Notes under the pieces: model-generated
What the model was told of the DNA's origin: nothing
Database searches by the model: none
The model's input: the letters and a program-made list of their open reading frames with translations, nothing else
Translations under genes and position numbers: made by a program
Shown here: piece by piece, positions 14,108-25,690 of the stretch
Position numbering within the stretch: position 1 is the first letter of the stretch
How the letters are laid out: each line of letters opens with the position of its first letter
Assembly: GCF_000003815.2 (NCBI RefSeq)
Contig: NC_049996.1
Coordinates: forward strand, 10,872,838-10,936,837
Length of the DNA: 64,000 nt
Source: Branchiostoma floridae
Taxonomy: Eukaryota > Chordata > Leptocardii > Amphioxiformes > Branchiostomatidae
Direction of reading: 5' to 3'

Positions 14108-17100
14108 TCAAGGCAGTTCTTTGTCTAATACTGTCTGTTGTATTTTGGACACCATCCTACGCCCATAAAAGTCTTTGTACTCCACTGGAAGTTCATCCAA
14201 AGTTTTAAGGGCTCTGTCCAGTATCTGAAGCGCCCTTTGACCCGATAATAAGTCCTTGTTGCCATAGGGATCCTTGTTGTCATAGAAACCAGGATCTAGG
14301 TGTCTCCAAAAGATGTTGATGGCCACGCCAAAATCAAGAGAGACTACATTGTGGAACCACAAAGCTGGAAGAAAACACAACAATGTTGCATTGTACATAT
14401 AACACTTTGCTACACTCAAAGTGAAAACCCTTTTGGAGCAGTTTGCATTTCAAGTAACTTTTTTGCATCAATTATAAGAATTTCCTTATCAGAAGTGTGA
14501 ATATATTCAAAAATCACAAGAATCCAACAAGCCACATTACACACACACACACACACTTAATAATACACAAGGATTGCTATAGACTCAATACTCTAGTACA
14601 TCCATAATACAATATCACAGCATAATGGCATAGACCAGAGAACAGCATAGATTTTACCATGCAAGGCCTTTGTGTTGTGGAAGATGACATAGTACACTCA
14701 ATCTTGACCTTGGCTTTCCTTCTCTAAAGCAAAACAAAACAGAAAGTACCTGGTAGAAAGAGGATGTCCCCAGGCTGTAGAGTGCAGGTGTAGGGTCTGG
14801 CCTGGGAGAACTGGGGAAATCTCTCAAGGTCAGGGTTTTCAAGGTCAAGAACAGCGGACTTGTCACCTGTGAGAAAAACATCCAACAGCAATCAGCTGAC
14901 TTCCAGTTTCTACCACACTATGGTGATACATGTATATGTCCTTTTCTGGAATATCATATGTTATCATTTCTAACATAGTAAATGGATTAATCACAATTCT
15001 CTTGTGACAATATCTTCCCAATATTCTGGCATTTTTTCCTTATTTATTTTCCTGGCAGCAGAATTTCTCACAAACCTTTGCCAATACTGCAATAATACAA
15101 TTATTGCTTCACCAACATTTCTCATTTGTCAAAGACAACATCATCACTCTAGGATCTTCATTGTAACATTCAGACCCACCAGGTGAGACTGACAGGTCTG
15201 TATATGCATCTTACCTGTCAGGTACAGGTGTGTGGCGTCTCGTGGACTGAACAGCACAACTCTCTTCCGGCCGCTCACCTGGATAAGAAGGTTGTCCATA
15301 ATCTGCAGGTGTCAGAGCAGATCATTTTAACTGCTGCAGTTTATCTTTCAAAAGAACGTTAAAGTTTACTTTGCAAACAAACATACATGTATTACCATTG
15401 GAGAAATTAAGTCAAGTCAAAGCCTTTATCATGTTTTGAAGGATAATATGTGATTAATGGAGATGTCTTGGCAATTTCATGCTACATGTACCAGCAGCTA
15501 CATGAAGCTTAAATTGAACCATCAAATTTCATTCGCTTCCTCTACCCTACACCAACATACAGTACTAGTTGATTGCTCAGAGCAATGCTGCCATCTAGTG
15601 AAGTTCTTGGGTATGACATTATGCAGCATATGTACAAAATGTACCAGCAGCTACTGTATGAAGTTTAAATTTCACCATCAAATTTGTTTGACTTGCTCTA
15701 ACCTATGTCAACATACTAGTAGCTAGCCCAGTGCAATGCTGCCATCTAGTTACAGTCACTGGTACTGCAAGCAAAAATATGCATTTCAAGTTGGCTTACC
15801 AAAACAAACTACTAGTACTAAGTAAGCCTGAGTACCATCCTCCATAGTGACCACTGGCTCAATACTTTCGCTTGCTAGAAAGAAAGTATTCAGCCAGCAG
15901 TCACTATGTACATACAGAGGATGGTACTCAGGCTAAAACAAGCTAGAAATGAATAATGAAATAATGAAATAAACATACATCATAATGCGTCCAAAGCTGC
16001 ACACCGGGTGAGCCTATTCTGAACACACTGGAGAAGAACTGGGAGGGAGCAAAGAACTCTGGGAAGATGATGTCATCTGCAAGTTCAGGAAACTGTGTCC
16101 TGATGTCTGCTATGTCCTTGGGAAAAAAGGGTTGAACAATTTTCACATTCTTGTGATATTTTCCTCTATTACCAGAACTATAAGACAGTATAACAAGTTA
16201 TCTGAAATATCAATAAGTTCTTGCAACTTGCAGATACCTTTCTGTTCCTGTTAAATTCACTGAGGAGAAAACTCCAGTACCTTTCTTGGGTCTTCTCCCA
16301 ATGAACGTAGATAATATTTTTCATCCTGTAAGACAAGCACAGATGCACTTAACAATTGCATAATGTTACAATGAATTGAATCCACCAAAATTCAATGATA
16401 GTACTGCCACATATATTGTCTTACAATAGAATTTATCTAACTAACCAACCAAAATCAAAAACAACTTACATTAGCACGAATGTCATCCTAGTTGGTTTAT
16501 GGGGGTTCCCATACTCTTCTCTCACCAGTCCCAGTAAACTAACTAGGATGATACTCAGGCCAAACTTATATATGTAAGTTACATTCCTTGTATCAAATAT
16601 TACAATTGTTCTATGTGCCTTATAATTTATAATATCTAAAGCATGGCTACATACCTGTGAATGGAAGAAATCTTTGTGTTTCTCTTCTGCAGCTCTTGTC
16701 ACAAACTCATCAAATGGCAATGTTCTAAATGGGAAATTAAGTTATAATTACACATATTAATCATTATTCACTTCTAGCAACTTTTGTCAAAGAAAATTGG
16801 AATGTTTTGTGAAATCCCCCTCCCCAAAAAAAGAATAAGAGAGGACCCAAACATTGCATTCTTAAAAGTTGTGCTAGGGAGAATATATTACTGGTAGGCA
16901 AACAACTACAAACTCCTTTTGTCTTCGCTCCATTTCAAAAGGAAAAATATATATCATAATTTATACTACCTGTAAGCAAAGTTTTTGTTGATAAAGTCCA
17001 TTTGTGCCGTGGGACAGACGTGGATTTTGACTTGTCTACTCCCACCCTTCTGAAAGAGGTAGTCTGTAGTCCAGAGGTTCACACAGGGACCGATGTCCAC

Positions 17101-17708
17101 TCCACGTAATACAGCCGGCACTCTCTGAGAGGAACAATAAAAAATATCATACATTGAAATGCCATATTTGTAAAATAATGAATATGCTGCCAAAGAAAAT
17201 TACTAATATCAGGATTCCAACAATAGAAGCAATTGCACCTACTACCAAAGCCATTGTATACATTTTGCAGTTATGTAGTGTAGAAATTATAATAAAATTT
17301 AATACTGTGTCATGCACTCTCCCTTCAGGCTTCAGTTTTTGTGGTCCCCTTTTTATGATAACAGTTACATGTATGGTTATCATATCATCTTTTTAAAGAA
17401 ATTGTAGAAATACAGACAGACGGACTCAAACAAATACCGCGGGGTTAAGTGATAACTGATAAGATATCTTTAACTAACTTGTCACATTGACTTGCATGAT
17501 ACAATTCTCAATATTTTCAAATTTGGCACCAAATTGGCTTTAGTTCATGCAAGGAGGTTGAAAGAGGACAACCTCCTTGGTTCATGTGAAAAATAAACCA
17601 GTCTTCTCTGCAAACGATCCCTACCTTTGGATATATTTCGCTCAGAAAAAGTTCCTTGTTCACATCTTCATACAATGGCACCTTTCCATCCTTTTCCGAA
17701 TCTCCCAT
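14108..17708 (-). CDS. TYW5: tRNA wybutosine-synthesizing protein 5 (JmjC Fe(II)/2-oxoglutarate hydroxylase)
   Basis: Complete gene of eight coding exons on the minus strand: 17708-17625, 17124-16970, 16724-16655, 16325-16281, 16116-15979, 15302-15215, 14866-14750 and 14364-14108. All junctions are GT-AG with matching phases and give 317 aa (human TYW5 is about 315). The family hydroxylates the wybutosine side chain at position 37 of cytosolic tRNA-Phe. Signatures include GVDIGPC and [13 protein letters not shown] (about residues 36-80), [23 protein letters not shown], and the iron ligands in WTHYD (H162, D164) and ALWFH (H237). These match the human HxD...H positions shifted by two. The C-terminal helix ([12 protein letters not shown]-type: [17 protein letters not shown]) is also conserved. 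The start Met lies 298 bp from the divergent MAIP1 start, which implies a shared promoter. Introns 5 and 4 carry a tandem duplication and two small inverted-repeat elements. Confidence 0.97.
15480..15765. repeat. Tandem duplication, period about 160 bp, in TYW5 intron 5
   Basis: Two diverged copies (about 15480-15612 and 15640-15765) share ATGTACCAGCAGCTAC, CACCATCAAATTT-like and CAATGCTGCCATCTAGT blocks in the same order. No coding potential. Confidence 0.8.
15825..15934. mobile_element. MITE with AGCCTGAGTACCATCCTC termini (family 3)
   Basis: The left end AGCCTGAGTACCATCCTC is the exact reverse complement of the right end GAGGATGGTACTCAGGCT. The interior is about 75 bp and itself partly palindromic (TACTTTC..GAAAGTA). 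Related termini occur at 16483-16563 and 43062-43175. Confidence 0.85.
16483..16563. mobile_element. Short MITE related to family 3
   Basis: Arms TCATCCTAGTTGGTTTA and TAAACTAACTAGGATGA, the right one followed by TACTCAGGCC, the family 3 terminus. It lies in TYW5 intron 3, between the exons at 16724-16655 and 16325-16281. Confidence 0.7.
17541..17581. repeat. AAGGAGGTTG / CAACCTCCTT hairpin
   Basis: Short inverted repeat with a small loop, just downstream of the TYW5 exon 1 donor. Near-identical hairpins occur at 45659-45686 and 48390-48418, and a diverged, longer-loop form at 43659-43715. Confidence 0.7.
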
Positions 17709-18006
17709 CTTGGTTTTTTAGGTGAATTTTTACTGGCCTTCTGCAAAAAAGTGCGCGCTGTCGTCTGAAACTTCAGGTCAAAGTTGACATGAGGTTACAT
17801 AAAGGTCATATATGAGAGTGCATCCAAACAGTGAGTATAATTGCTCGATATTTTCAATATTGTGAATAGTTGAAAGAATATAAAACTCTATTCTGCTTTA
17901 AATATTTTTATTCTACACTATATATGTCTTTTATAGCCAAAAACTATTTCTTTAAGTGGTTTATGTATGTTATTTCTTATTTCTAAGCGTTTTATTTTTT
18001 TCCATC
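17709..18006. promoter_or_regulatory. Bidirectional TYW5/MAIP1 promoter interval
   Basis: Only 298 bp separate the two start codons, which face away from each other, so both 5' untranslated regions and core promoters must lie here (or overlap exon 1). The interval is AT-rich and lacks a CpG-island character. Human TYW5 and MAIP1 (C2orf47) are, from established knowledge, also divergent neighbours, so the arrangement appears conserved. Confidence 0.75.
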
Positions 18007-20733
18007 ATGGCTGCCGCCAGCGTTTTCGGACGCCGGATTTTCGGCTTCTGCAATTTATTACCTCAAAGCTGCCTTGTAACTTCACCTAGCAACGGCAGAT
18101 CTTCACAACATATACTGCAGATATGTGGTAGATCCTTTTCGCAAGATCATCGGTATTCCAGAGCGATTAAATACCGCAGAACGTCCCAAATTTGTTGCCC
18201 TTCTCAGCCAGCAGTCTTCTCAGCTCGCCAATTTTCGTCGCCCGGATCAGAAGAAGGTATTTATTTTGTGTGATCAACATGTCGCAACAGTGCTTACATG
18301 CATCCAGTCTTCTACTTTATTGAATTTGCGAGGTTTCAGAGGAAAGTTTTCTTAATAAATGAAGATGTTGAGGCTCAAGAATTGCCCAGAAAAAAATAAG
18401 AACTCAAAGTGCCGTTTGTTGGCTTCTTGGGGAACCTCTGTGTCCTTGACCACTCGAAGTGGGCGTAACACTTTTGGTTCTGTTGTAACCAGGGTGGCAA
18501 CTATGCTTATGATTGCAAAACTACAATGTACACCCATAAAAACTTTTACAGTACCACTTCAAGATGTACATCTAGCACTTGAGCTAAGAATGGTCTCCAT
18601 GGCCTTTTTCCGTGAGGTGTAGCTATTTCGATTTATGATAATTAATATCAATAATTATGTGTCTGAGATTCACAATGTTGGGTCTTCCAGGTCCTCCCAA
18701 ACCAGAGAAACCAGAAAAAAAACCCACACCGACAGTACAAGTGATCGGGGTCCCCAGTCCACTGAGATGGATCAGAAATAAGGTCTACTTCTGGCTCATA
18801 CAGATCTACTTCGACCCAGAGTTCTCGTATGCAGGTTTCATATCAGGGGCAAAACAGGTAAGGGAATTTTGCATAACCAGTAAGCATTAAATTGCCTGAA
18901 GTCAACTTCCGTATTTCCTTTATTATTGCAAAACCTTAGATTCCCAGTGTACAATTATTGACATGTTTATCTTCCCTTTATACTTGCTTAGGCCCTGGTG
19001 GTTATCTCAGAGAAACTCTCACAGTGCAATTTTGAAGGGCTGGACCAGCTCATATCAAAAGAGGCAAGTTTGGACTCTCAGTTTGATGTGTGTGTAGTTT
19101 GTGCAATGATTCAGGTGTGCATGGCTGTTATACTGTCTATATAAATCTATAATTGTTATCTTACGTAGATACAATATGAACACAGATTTACCTCTCTCTG
19201 GCAGTACTATTTGTTGGTAAGATGTTTTATATTAATCAAGGGTCAAAGGGCTGTATCAACCTGTCATTCAATTTCAGACATATGGCGACAAACAATGGTA
19301 TTCAGAAAAACAAAGGTGGTGGATGCCTGTTTATTCTATATTCATTTGGATGACATCTCAAAGGTTCGTGGAGTTCAATAATCTTTCAAGTGACATTGAA
19401 AAAAATATCATCAATTATGATGAAAAAATAATTTTTTTGTTGACTTCGATTCCACAGGCCTTACCCACAGTGAAAGACAAGTGCACATCCCTGTCCCTGA
19501 GTCAGAGGGAAGGTCTGAGGGTAGACAAGGAGGACATCATGATCACATTTCCTCAGGATGTCGCTATCTATTATGATGAAGGAGGTAGGATATTGTCTGT
19601 TTCACATAACCGGTAAACCACCTTAACTTTAAGCATAGCACACCACCATAGCACACACCATAGCAACTGTTGGTAACTCAACTTTCTGACGTTATTGGCA
19701 TACAAACATATCCTCGTATGAAAAACCTGTCATCTCAGCTATCAAAAAGAAAAAGTGTCGCCAAGAATCTAATGGTAAATCTTCTGGTATTTGGCTTAAT
19801 CAACCTTTTTCCTCTTGACCACAAAACTACCAGTGGGGGAACCCTTGTGCTAGGACAAAAATGTCCCAACTTTATATCCCCTGATAACCACACAAACTCA
19901 GCTTTTCGGCCCTAATCAGAAAGTAAAAACCCTCCCCTGTCACATCCTCCTAAAAAAACTGCAAGCATTTCTACCCATTTCACCAGGAAAAAAATCTTTG
20001 AAGTTTTAGACCCGGAAGTACATTCGACCACCATCAATTTGCATGGAAGATGGCTGGCAGATCCCCTCATTCTATGACATGACCTCAGCATCTGTTTGTC
20101 CCCCTGTCCAGGCCGTAAGTTTGTGGACGTGATGGTGAGGTTCTGGTTCCTGAGTAAGGCCAGGTGGCACCCCATGGAAGACGACCCAGAAGGGATAAAG
20201 ATATTCAAGGTTCCCAGAATAGATGGGATGGAGGGCAGAGAGGAGGACAAAAAGATTCTCACCTGTAACTATGAGTAAGTCTTTCCAGTCATGTATCTCA
20301 CTTTGGATCTTGGAGTTTTCTTTTGCACAACTTTGTTTCTTTGGTCGTTTGGTTGTTTTATAACCTGTAAACCACCTGTACAAAACTGGTGTGTATGCAG
20401 ACAGACAAACAAAACCTGTAAATTTGTCTGTCTCCTGCATAACACACCAGTCTTCTACAGTAAGTACAATCTGCATAAGAGTGGACTGTAAGGTTCTATT
20501 TATTCAAGCTGGAATTGACCCCTAGTCCCAAACTCTGGATAACTGTGGCAGGTTCTTTACATGGTGCTTTAGGTTGGTAGTTTGTCTCCTGCCTTCCTTG
20601 GAGCTTGATTGTTTTCAATTTTGATACCCTAAACCCTGTCTTCTTTCCCCCTAGGTTCCATCGAGAGTTCACCCCAGGAGTGACAGCAGATTGGACAGTA
20701 ACCAAAGTACAGCACTGGAAGCTTCTAGAATAA
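18007..20733 (+). CDS. MAIP1: Matrix AAA peptidase-interacting protein 1 (m-AAA protease cofactor)
   Basis: Complete gene of six coding exons: 18007-18256, 18691-18857, 18992-19063, 19458-19584, 20112-20274 and 20655-20733, giving 285 aa (human about 291). The family acts in the mitochondrial matrix with the m-AAA protease (AFG3L2), and supports maturation of the MCU subunit EMRE. The first ~80 residues are Arg/Ser-rich (MAAASVFGRRIFGF..) and look like a mitochondrial presequence. The core starts with a Pro/Lys linker (PPKPEKPEKKP), then VIGVPSPLRWIRNKVYFWL and FDPEFSYAGFISGAKQ, then IYYDEGGRKFVDVMVRFWFL. It ends with YEFHREFTPGVTADWTV..WKLLE. Intron 3 has a GC donor (AG|GCAAGT) instead of GT; the exon phase (0/0) and protein alignment demand it. 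An upstream in-frame ATG at 17956 would put an unusual hydrophobic leader before the presequence, so 18007 is preferred. Confidence 0.95.
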
Positions 20734-21505
20734 GTCTTAGCTTGGTTTTAGTCATGTAGTTCTTAGCACCATCTCATATGCATTCTCATAACACTGGTCT
20801 AGTGTGGAAAAACTCTTGGAATTTGGAATCTCCAGCAAATTTGTACAAAGTCAAATGCATCTACGTTTGAACACTGTGAGTTTGTGCCATATTGAAATTT
20901 ACTTTACATGTAGCCATGAACATGGAAAAAAATTGAAAACGTACCATGTGACTTCCTTAAGTCAGGGTCAAACTCAAAAGTGACTCACACTCGCTCACTC
21001 ACACTCACTCCGTGACAGATTTGTGTATATTCCTCAAAAAGCTGTTTGGAACAAGACTACTACAAACAAGTGTTAACAGTGACACTCTCCCACATTTACA
21101 GTAATTATTTCACAATTTGTCTGCATCATATTTGAGATGATGTTGAAAGGTTTACTCCCCTTTCATTCTAGTTTCAATGAAAATGATCAGAGAAATACAT
21201 TGTAGCTCCAATGTCTTGCCACAAATACATTTATGTCAATACTGAGTCTTGATTAACATCCGTCTAGCTTCATGGTTGCCTCTGCTATAGTTAGTAAGAC
21301 TAAGAGTGTTTGGGAGCTACAACGTCCGTGTTTGAGAACGACTGCCACTCAGTGTCCTGACTACTGGTTACCTACTGGGTAATAGTGGTACTCTTGGGTT
21401 AGCCTGAAGTTGGTACATGTATATGTATATTTTCAGACAAATGGTAGCTATTTTGTTGCTTATTATTATTGCAACACTTCCTGTTATAAAGTTGAAATTC
21501 GATAC

Positions 21506-21511
21506 AATAAA
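21506..21511 (+). other. Probable MAIP1 poly(A) signal AATAAA
   Basis: Canonical AATAAA about 770 nt past the MAIP1 stop and 225 bp before the stop of the convergent gene A. The intervening 20734-21735 shows no other gene and is best read as 3' untranslated and intergenic sequence. Confidence 0.55.
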
Positions 21512-21735
21512 GGTAGAAAAATATCTTTAAGTTAGTACTTTCTGGTTTACAATGTTGTTGGATGCCTGTGACCCAACCATTTATCCATATAAGTTATCAG
21601 CTGGAAATCTCAGGAAGAAAAATTTTCACTTCATGTTCAACAGACTGATCCTAAATATCTTTCAATGAATGCGTTAACCATCCTTGCCACTAGAAGGCAC
21701 TGTTGCTGGAAATGGGTGCGCCACCAGTCCTTAAT

Positions 21736-24700
21736 CTACCTAAGGTTATTTTTCAGGTAAGACTTTTTCCACTCGTTGTATTGGGAAATACTGCTGCTGA
21801 GCTGCAGGGAATAGTCCAGTGACTTGCCGCTTTCCTCAAATGCCTGTCCTGGTACCAGGTTACGGAACCACCACAAGGCTTGGTCGGCGGTGGTGTTCGT
21901 CGGAGGGACTCCGCGAGGGACTTTGTTGATCTCGTCCGGTACGGAGGCCGTGGAGTGGCAGGAGGTGCAGCAGGACTTGAAGTTGTCCACCGGTCCGTTC
22001 GCCCGGCCCAGCCAACCCAGGTACGGGCGGGAGGCTGGAAGGAACAGCTATGATATTAAAGGACAACACAATATGGAAAAAAATAACCCAGGACTCGAGT
22101 TCCCAGCAGACTCACCCTGCTGTATATCAAGTTCCCCAGAGTAGAACACTCTTCAGACATGCTTCCCACATACAGTCTGAGAATGGTACAACCTCCCTGT
22201 AGAGGTTGCCTTTTTTTTACCATCTCTGGAAACATTGAGTCTAACATTAAGGCTTACGTCTAACTCCAGCTGGCAACAAGCTTTCCCAACAAAGCCTATA
22301 AAAGGTAGCAGAGTCTTCAATAAGATGAAAGCTGCTGCCTTTATTGGAAGAAGGGTCGAAGCAAAAATTACAGTAAACAGAATAGATCCAGTGAATGGCA
22401 TATTTTGTTGTGCGTTTTTACCATATTGCTATCTCACTGCTTCTGCTGTTGGTTTCCCATGTAAAAGAATGCCATTTGTCATGAAACCTTCTAACGTACC
22501 CTTTGTGACCACTAAAAAGGGAGATATAAAGAGGTGTTATTCACCAGATACTATCCCCAATTCCTTGAGCCGCGGGTTGTTCCATGTCTGTACGGGCCTG
22601 GCGCCCTCCTGGTACCGCTGCAGAGTCAGGTCCGGATCGTTCCCCCACTGCAGACACACGGGCACCAGTCTCCGCCAGGGGGCGTCACTGCACCGGGAGC
22701 TGTGGTACACAAATGTGCCGAACACCCAACCTGAAAGGTAATAACAATCAGTCATCAATCAGTCATCATTCTACCTTTTTTTTAAAGTTCGAAGTAACTT
22801 ACATAACTACAAACTATTGCAGGCAATGTGTATGCCAAAAAAAAAAATGTGGCGTTGCAACTTGGTCCTTTCCTCACCTATGTCGGCCCTGTCGTCTCTG
22901 ATGGCGACGTCCATCTGGATCAGTCTCGTCTCCACGGGCGGACCCCTGTCTCCGGGCTCTCGCGGGGTTTTAGCGATCGCCGCTTTCCAGATCGGACTGC
23001 CTTTAAGGTAGGGAACTTCCTCCTCCGTCGCCTGTGTGAATAACGGTTTAAACCCCACCGTGCCCTCTGGGAAGGCGACGCCGTCCTGTGCAGGTTGCCA
23101 GGGCAGGGACCAGACTCGGCCGACGGCGTACGCTCCCGGAGAGTTGTAGAAGGCGACCGCCCAGTTCTGCACCTCTCTCTGCTGCGAGTCCGACAACATC
23201 CCCTGTTTGGACGATTTCTCCATGGTCATGCCGTGGATGGGCTCCCGTCCTGTGGGCTGGGAGGACATCCACGGGACATGGTACCAGTCACGGATCTGGT
23301 TCTGTTCCACCTGTACACAAATAACAACAACAACAACAAACAAGTTTGTACATCCACGGGACATGGTACCAGTCACGGGTCTGGTTCTGTTCCACCTGTA
23401 CAAAAATAACAATAACAACAACAAACAAGTTGGTACTCCCACGGGACATGGTACCAGTCACGGGTCTGGTTCTGTTCCACTTGTACAAAAATAACAATAA
23501 CAACAACAAACAAGTTGGTACTCCCACGGGACATGGTACCAGTCACGGGTCTGGTTCTGTTCCACCTGTACAAAATAACAACAACAACAACAAACAAGTT
23601 GGTACATCCACGGGACATGGTACCAGTCACGGGTCTGGTTCTGTTCCACCTGTACACAAATAACAACAACAAACAAGTTGGTACATCCACGGGACATGGT
23701 ACCAGTCACGGGTCTGGTTCTGTTCCACCTGTACAAAAATAACAACAACAACAAACACGTTGGTACATCCACGGGACATGGCACCAGTCACGGGTCTGGT
23801 TCTGTTCCACCTGTACACAAATAACAACAACAAACAAGTTGGTACATCCACGGGACATGGTACCAGTCACGGGTCTGGTTCTGTTTCACCTGTACAAAAA
23901 TAACAATAACAACAACAAACAAGTTGGTACATCCACGGGACATGGTACCAGTCACGGGTCTGGTTCTGTTTCACCTGTACAAAAATAACAACAACAAACA
24001 CGTTGGTACATCCACGGGACATGGTACCAGTCACAGGTCTGGTTCTGTTCCACCTGTACAAAATAACAACAACAACAAACAAGTTGGTACATCCACGGGA
24101 CATGGTACCAGTCACAGGTCTGGTTCTGTTCCACCTGTACAAAATAACAACAACAACAAACAAGTTGGTACATCCACGGGACATGGTACCAGTCACGGGT
24201 CTGGTTCTGTTTCACCTGTACAAAAATAACAACAACAAACACGTTGGTACATCCACGGGACATGGTACCAGTCACAGGTCTGGTTCTGTTCCACCTGTAC
24301 AAAAATAACAACAACAACAAACACGTTGGTACATCCACGGGACATGGCACCAGTCACGGGTCTGGTTCTGTTCCACCTGTACACAAATAACAACAACAAA
24401 CACGTTGGTACATCCACGGGACATGGTACAAGTCACGGGTCTGGTTCTGTTCCACCTGTACAAAAATAACAACAACAACAATAAACAAGTTGGTACATCC
24501 ACGGGGCATGGTACAAGCCACGGGTCTGGTTCTGTTCCACCTGTACAAAAATAACAAAAAACAAAAAAAACATTTGGTACATCCACGGGACATGGTACCA
24601 GTCACGCGTCTGGTTCTGTTCCACCTGTACAAAAATAACTTCAAACAATTTGGCACAGTTACAAACTATGTTTTAGTAAGTGCCGTATACCTGCCTAACA

Positions 24701-25204
24701 TAACAAGAAACAGCTTCGACAATACCTATTAGTGTTGTCGACGAACCCAGAAAAATGTTCTTGAATTCGAAAATGTGTCTTGTGCGACGCATGAAGTTAC
24801 ATAATATAAATATATATTGCATATGGTATGGCGTGTCTGCGAGACAGGTGTGTGTTGTATTGTAATTGACCTATACTCAAACCTACCCTGAAGTCGCACT
24901 CAACATTCCCCTCCAAACAGTAGTCCCGAACCGTCCGCAGGTATCTCTCCGGCTCCGTCCTGAAGTCTATGTCCAGCCAGGGGAAAGCCTCGTTCCCTGG
25001 GTTAACGCTCCTGGGGAAGTCGAGTCGAGGTTTGAAGACGGGCCCGTCGTAATCAGCAGGTGGAGGGTTGTAAGACGGGCGGGAGAATTCGCACCGGGCA
25101 GCGGCCCGAAACTTGGCGGCCTGCCGTCCCCGGTGCCCCGCCACAACACCGACCACCGCGGCTCCGGTAAAAGCAACTACACGACTAAAACTGCCAGAAA
25201 TCAT
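21736..25204 (-). CDS. CxxCH-motif protein, bacterial-like family, paralogue A
   Basis: Four exons on the minus strand: 25204-24887, 23310-22878, 22730-22545 and 22034-21736, all GT-AG and phase-consistent, 411 aa. The N-terminus (MISGSFSRVVAFTGAAVVGV) is a short basic-hydrophobic leader, either a signal anchor or a mitochondrial presequence. Exon 1 then has a Pro-rich stretch and FPWLDIDFRTEPERY. Exon 2 has RDWYHVPWM, AVAFYNSPGAYAVGRVW, FPEGTVGFK, VPYLKGSP and RLIQMDVAIRDDRAD. Exon 3 has WVFGTFVYHSS and LVPVCLQWGNDPDL. Exon 4 has YLGWLGRANGPVDNFKSCC and the heme-c-type motif C335-T-S-C338-H339. I recall similar unnamed proteins in bacteria; I know no eukaryotic function. Compared with copy B the last exon has a 2-nt deletion just before the stop, which removes about 35 C-terminal residues that B and C share (WW..HPFP-type tail). 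Intron 1 is filled with an exon-derived minisatellite. Confidence 0.82.
23311..24650 (-). repeat. Exon-start minisatellite in intron 1 of gene A (about 16 copies)
   Basis: Tandem units of about 78-86 bp fill most of intron 1 (23311-24886). On the minus strand each unit reads T-rich tract, TTTTTGTACAG, GTGGAACAGAACCAGACC, then CGTGACTGGTACCATG and CCGTGGATG. This copies the real 3' splice site plus the first ~40 nt of exon 2 (VEQNQIRDWYHVPWM). I counted 16 copies besides the authentic exon start, judged by the recurring CATG/GGGACATGG core. Unit length varies through the (TTG)n tract. Because each unit keeps a pyrimidine-rich tract and CAG|G, every copy is a plausible decoy acceptor. Confidence 0.92.
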
Positions 25205-25690
25205 CTTAATGGCAAGAGCGCGATTTCTAACTGCGCAGTTTTAAAGGCAATAAAAGGCTAGCATGCATTGGGAAATCACCTTGCCACATTGCCAAGTTAC
25301 GTCATCGAAACTCACATTTGAAAATTATGTGGTTTTCATACGCATCTTCAATTGATATTCTAGTCTCGATAATGACTTCAATGTGCCTTTCATCAGTTGT
25401 TGGCAATTTGTTTATACATTTTCGAACCTCGCAGGAAATGTTGACAAGCGGAATAGCAACAGTAGTGCTTGGACTGGTCTGATTTCCCCCTATATAAACC
25501 AGGTGAAAGTCTATTGTTTATTCACGACCACCGTTACCATTGTTGACAGGTCAGAGCCAGGGTGAAACTAGTTTCGATGCGTCATATATATGTTTCTAAA
25601 CGTGGAGATGTCCCCTGAGTACTGTTTCTACATTTTAGATGTACGAAAGGATATTTTTGCCTCAAATTTTTCATTAATTTTAAAAGTCCC
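25205..25690. promoter_or_regulatory. 5' flank of gene A
   Basis: The minus-strand sequence directly upstream of the A start (ACTGCGCAGTTAGAAATC.., about 25205-25250) is homologous to the sequence upstream of the B start (26766-26799). The shared upstream part is therefore short. A CRE-like TTACGTCA lies near 25299. The remainder shows no gene. Confidence 0.45.

Noticed and set aside
20072-20476. 134-codon minus-strand frame over MAIP1 exon 5
   Set aside because: Antisense shadow of a conserved MAIP1 exon.
23311-24650. Regularly spaced repeats that could suggest a CRISPR array
   Set aside because: Units are contiguous, without unique spacers, in a spliced eukaryotic gene; it is a tandem minisatellite.
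23207-24656. Many overlapping open frames of 70-135 codons on both strands rich in Asn or Cys/Val runs
   Set aside because: They are read-throughs of the intronic minisatellite of gene A; (AAC)n/(TTG)n tracts and repeated exon starts create stop-free frames. The same holds for 27267-27987 in gene B.
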